14,091 nt of DNA. Origin: an uncultured Eubacterium sp. GTDB lineage: Bacteria; Bacillota; Clostridia; Lachnospirales; Lachnospiraceae. Location of the stretch: contig CAJOPM010000050.1 of NCBI GenBank assembly GCA_905236225.1, positions 1-14,091 of the forward strand. The letters are read 5' to 3'. This document shows, one piece after another, positions 13,325-14,091 of the stretch (the stretch's first letter is position 1; each line of letters starts with the position of its first letter). A model generated the notes under the pieces. It made no database searches. It was not told the origin of the DNA and saw only the letters and a program-made list of their open reading frames with translations. A program made the translations under genes and the position numbers.

Positions 13325-14091
13325 ATGAATGAATTAATAAATCAAATGAGCGCCGACGAGATTATGGCTAAGGTAGCAGAAGCAAAACTTACAGAATACG
13401 GCGTATACAAAGATGAGGTTGCATCTAAATGGAAAGGACAATATACAGGTGTTGTGACAGCGCTTAATAACGCGGATATAGATAAGGCACTCCTTGGCAT
13501 TTTAAAAGAATATCCAAAACAGGTATTTGATGGAATGGCTGCTGCTGCAAAAGTTTTAGGAGTTGATTGCAAAATTCTCTATATTCCGGATGGAGAGGAC
13601 GAGCTGGCAAAAAGCCTTAAAGAAGATGCTGATGCCCGTGATATTAAGATACGCACAGGAATTGTAAATGTCAGAGAAGATGCGGGCTGTATCTTCCATC
13701 ATATAGAGACTATGTATGAGCTGAGTAATCTGCTTGAGGGCGGATATGAGCCGGGATATTTCATGGCTGTTAAGAAAGGAAATGATATTTTAGATATCAG
13801 GAAGGTTTCATACGGGACTGCTTATAAAGACATTGTAGGAGAAGGTGAAGTTAAAGCAGTAAGAATTGGAACTAAGATTTATGATCCGCAAATACTAGAG
13901 CAAACTATTGATGCAAAGAGTGAGGTTGGTAATGGCGTTATTACAGTATTCGGTAAGGGCAGTTGCATCATAGACGAGTGCGAAAAGATATTAAGAGCAC
14001 AAAGAAGACAAAGCTGCGGTAAGTGTAATTTTTGCCGCGAAGGTCTGATACAGCTACATACCATGATGGAAGAGATAACCAAAGGACAGGG
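13325..14091 (+). CDS. NuoF-like Fe-S subunit (partial, 3' end missing)
   Basis: 255 codons are visible and the frame is open to the window end. ATG 13325 lies 6 nt after the previous stop, with AAGGAGG at 13308-13314. The region EYPKQVFDGMAAAAKVLGV (62-80) matches the NuoF helix EGMxIAAYALGA, HHIETMYELSNLLE (125-138) matches NNVETLAN, residues ~150-190 resemble the SLBB part, and VGNGVITVFGKGSCIID...SCGKCNFCREG (201-240; C231, C234, C237) is the conserved 4Fe-4S end. The FMN/NADH elements of true NuoF are missing: there is no GRGGxGFPTG, no NADEGEPGT and no GAGAYICGEET. So this subunit probably cannot bind NADH and FMN itself. That role may have passed to the GltD-like module of its partner, leaving it as an electron relay. 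Confidence 0.8.
   Translation, partial: MNELINQMSADEIMAKVAEAKLTEYGVYKDEVASKWKGQYTGVVTALNNADIDKALLGILKEYPKQVFDGMAAAAKVLGVDCKILYIPDGEDELAKSLKEDADARDIKIRTGIVNVREDAGCIFHHIETMYELSNLLEGGYEPGYFMAVKKGNDILDIRKVSYGTAYKDIVGEGEVKAVRIGTKIYDPQILEQTIDAKSEVGNGVITVFGKGSCIIDECEKILRAQRRQSCGKCNFCREGLIQLHTMMEEITKGQ

Noticed and set aside
1..14091. tRNA, rRNA, CRISPR array, transposase or integrase genes
   Set aside because: Looked for cloverleaf-like segments, regular repeats and recombinase motifs on both strands and saw none.

Overview
The window looks like a chromosomal segment of a low-GC Gram-positive anaerobe, most likely a Lachnospiraceae member (Butyrivibrio/Roseburia-like). This is inferred from the recX-rny neighbourhood, the AgrB/AgrD-type peptide signalling genes, a serpin remnant, strong GGAGG ribosome sites and the ferredoxin-rich oxidoreductases. 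No rRNA, tRNA, CRISPR array or transposase gene is visible.

Layout. (1) 1-1896: the 3' end of recX, a consensus sigma-A promoter, rny (ribonuclease Y) and its terminator. (2) 1897-2902: a scar-like stretch with a cluster of perfect palindromes, the first ~20 codons of an ADP-ribosylglycohydrolase gene joined out of frame to the C-terminal third of a serpin gene, and a 23-codon ORF. (3) 2903-5866: a complete but rearranged agr quorum-sensing locus. agrB is followed by agrA and agrC (4-nt overlap), and agrD comes last, as a short 44-codon GTG-started gene. Between agrC and agrD lie two near-identical direct repeats with a 21-bp period, the geometry expected for a LytTR (AgrA) operator. (4) 5889-9491: directly behind agrD is a gene for a small Sec-exported protein. 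After a 15-bp hairpin come a 586-aa seven-helix membrane protein with a large, M1-peptidase-like but apparently non-catalytic outer domain, an ABC ATPase, and a six-helix membrane protein. (5) 9473-11020, minus strand: a PucR-type regulator. (6) 11204-14091: a divergent operon encoding a multi-cluster Fe-S/FAD protein with a GltD-like module, and a NuoF-like partner cut by the window end.

How it could work together (inference). AgrB processes and exports the AgrD peptide, with a predicted ring Cys-Thr-Leu-Tyr-Phe. AgrC senses it and AgrA, binding the direct repeats, switches on agrD together with the exported protein and the ABC/membrane genes. The order of exported protein, large multi-helix membrane protein and ATPase recalls lactococcin-972-type bacteriocin/immunity operons, so I propose a quorum-controlled exported effector with its own immunity or export transporter. 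I do not recognise the exported protein's family, and this is the least certain part.

The rightmost operon is probably a separate unit. Its PucR-type regulator likely acts through TTCAACA-N2-TGTTGAA palindromes in the shared intergenic region, one of which sits just upstream of an extended -10 promoter.
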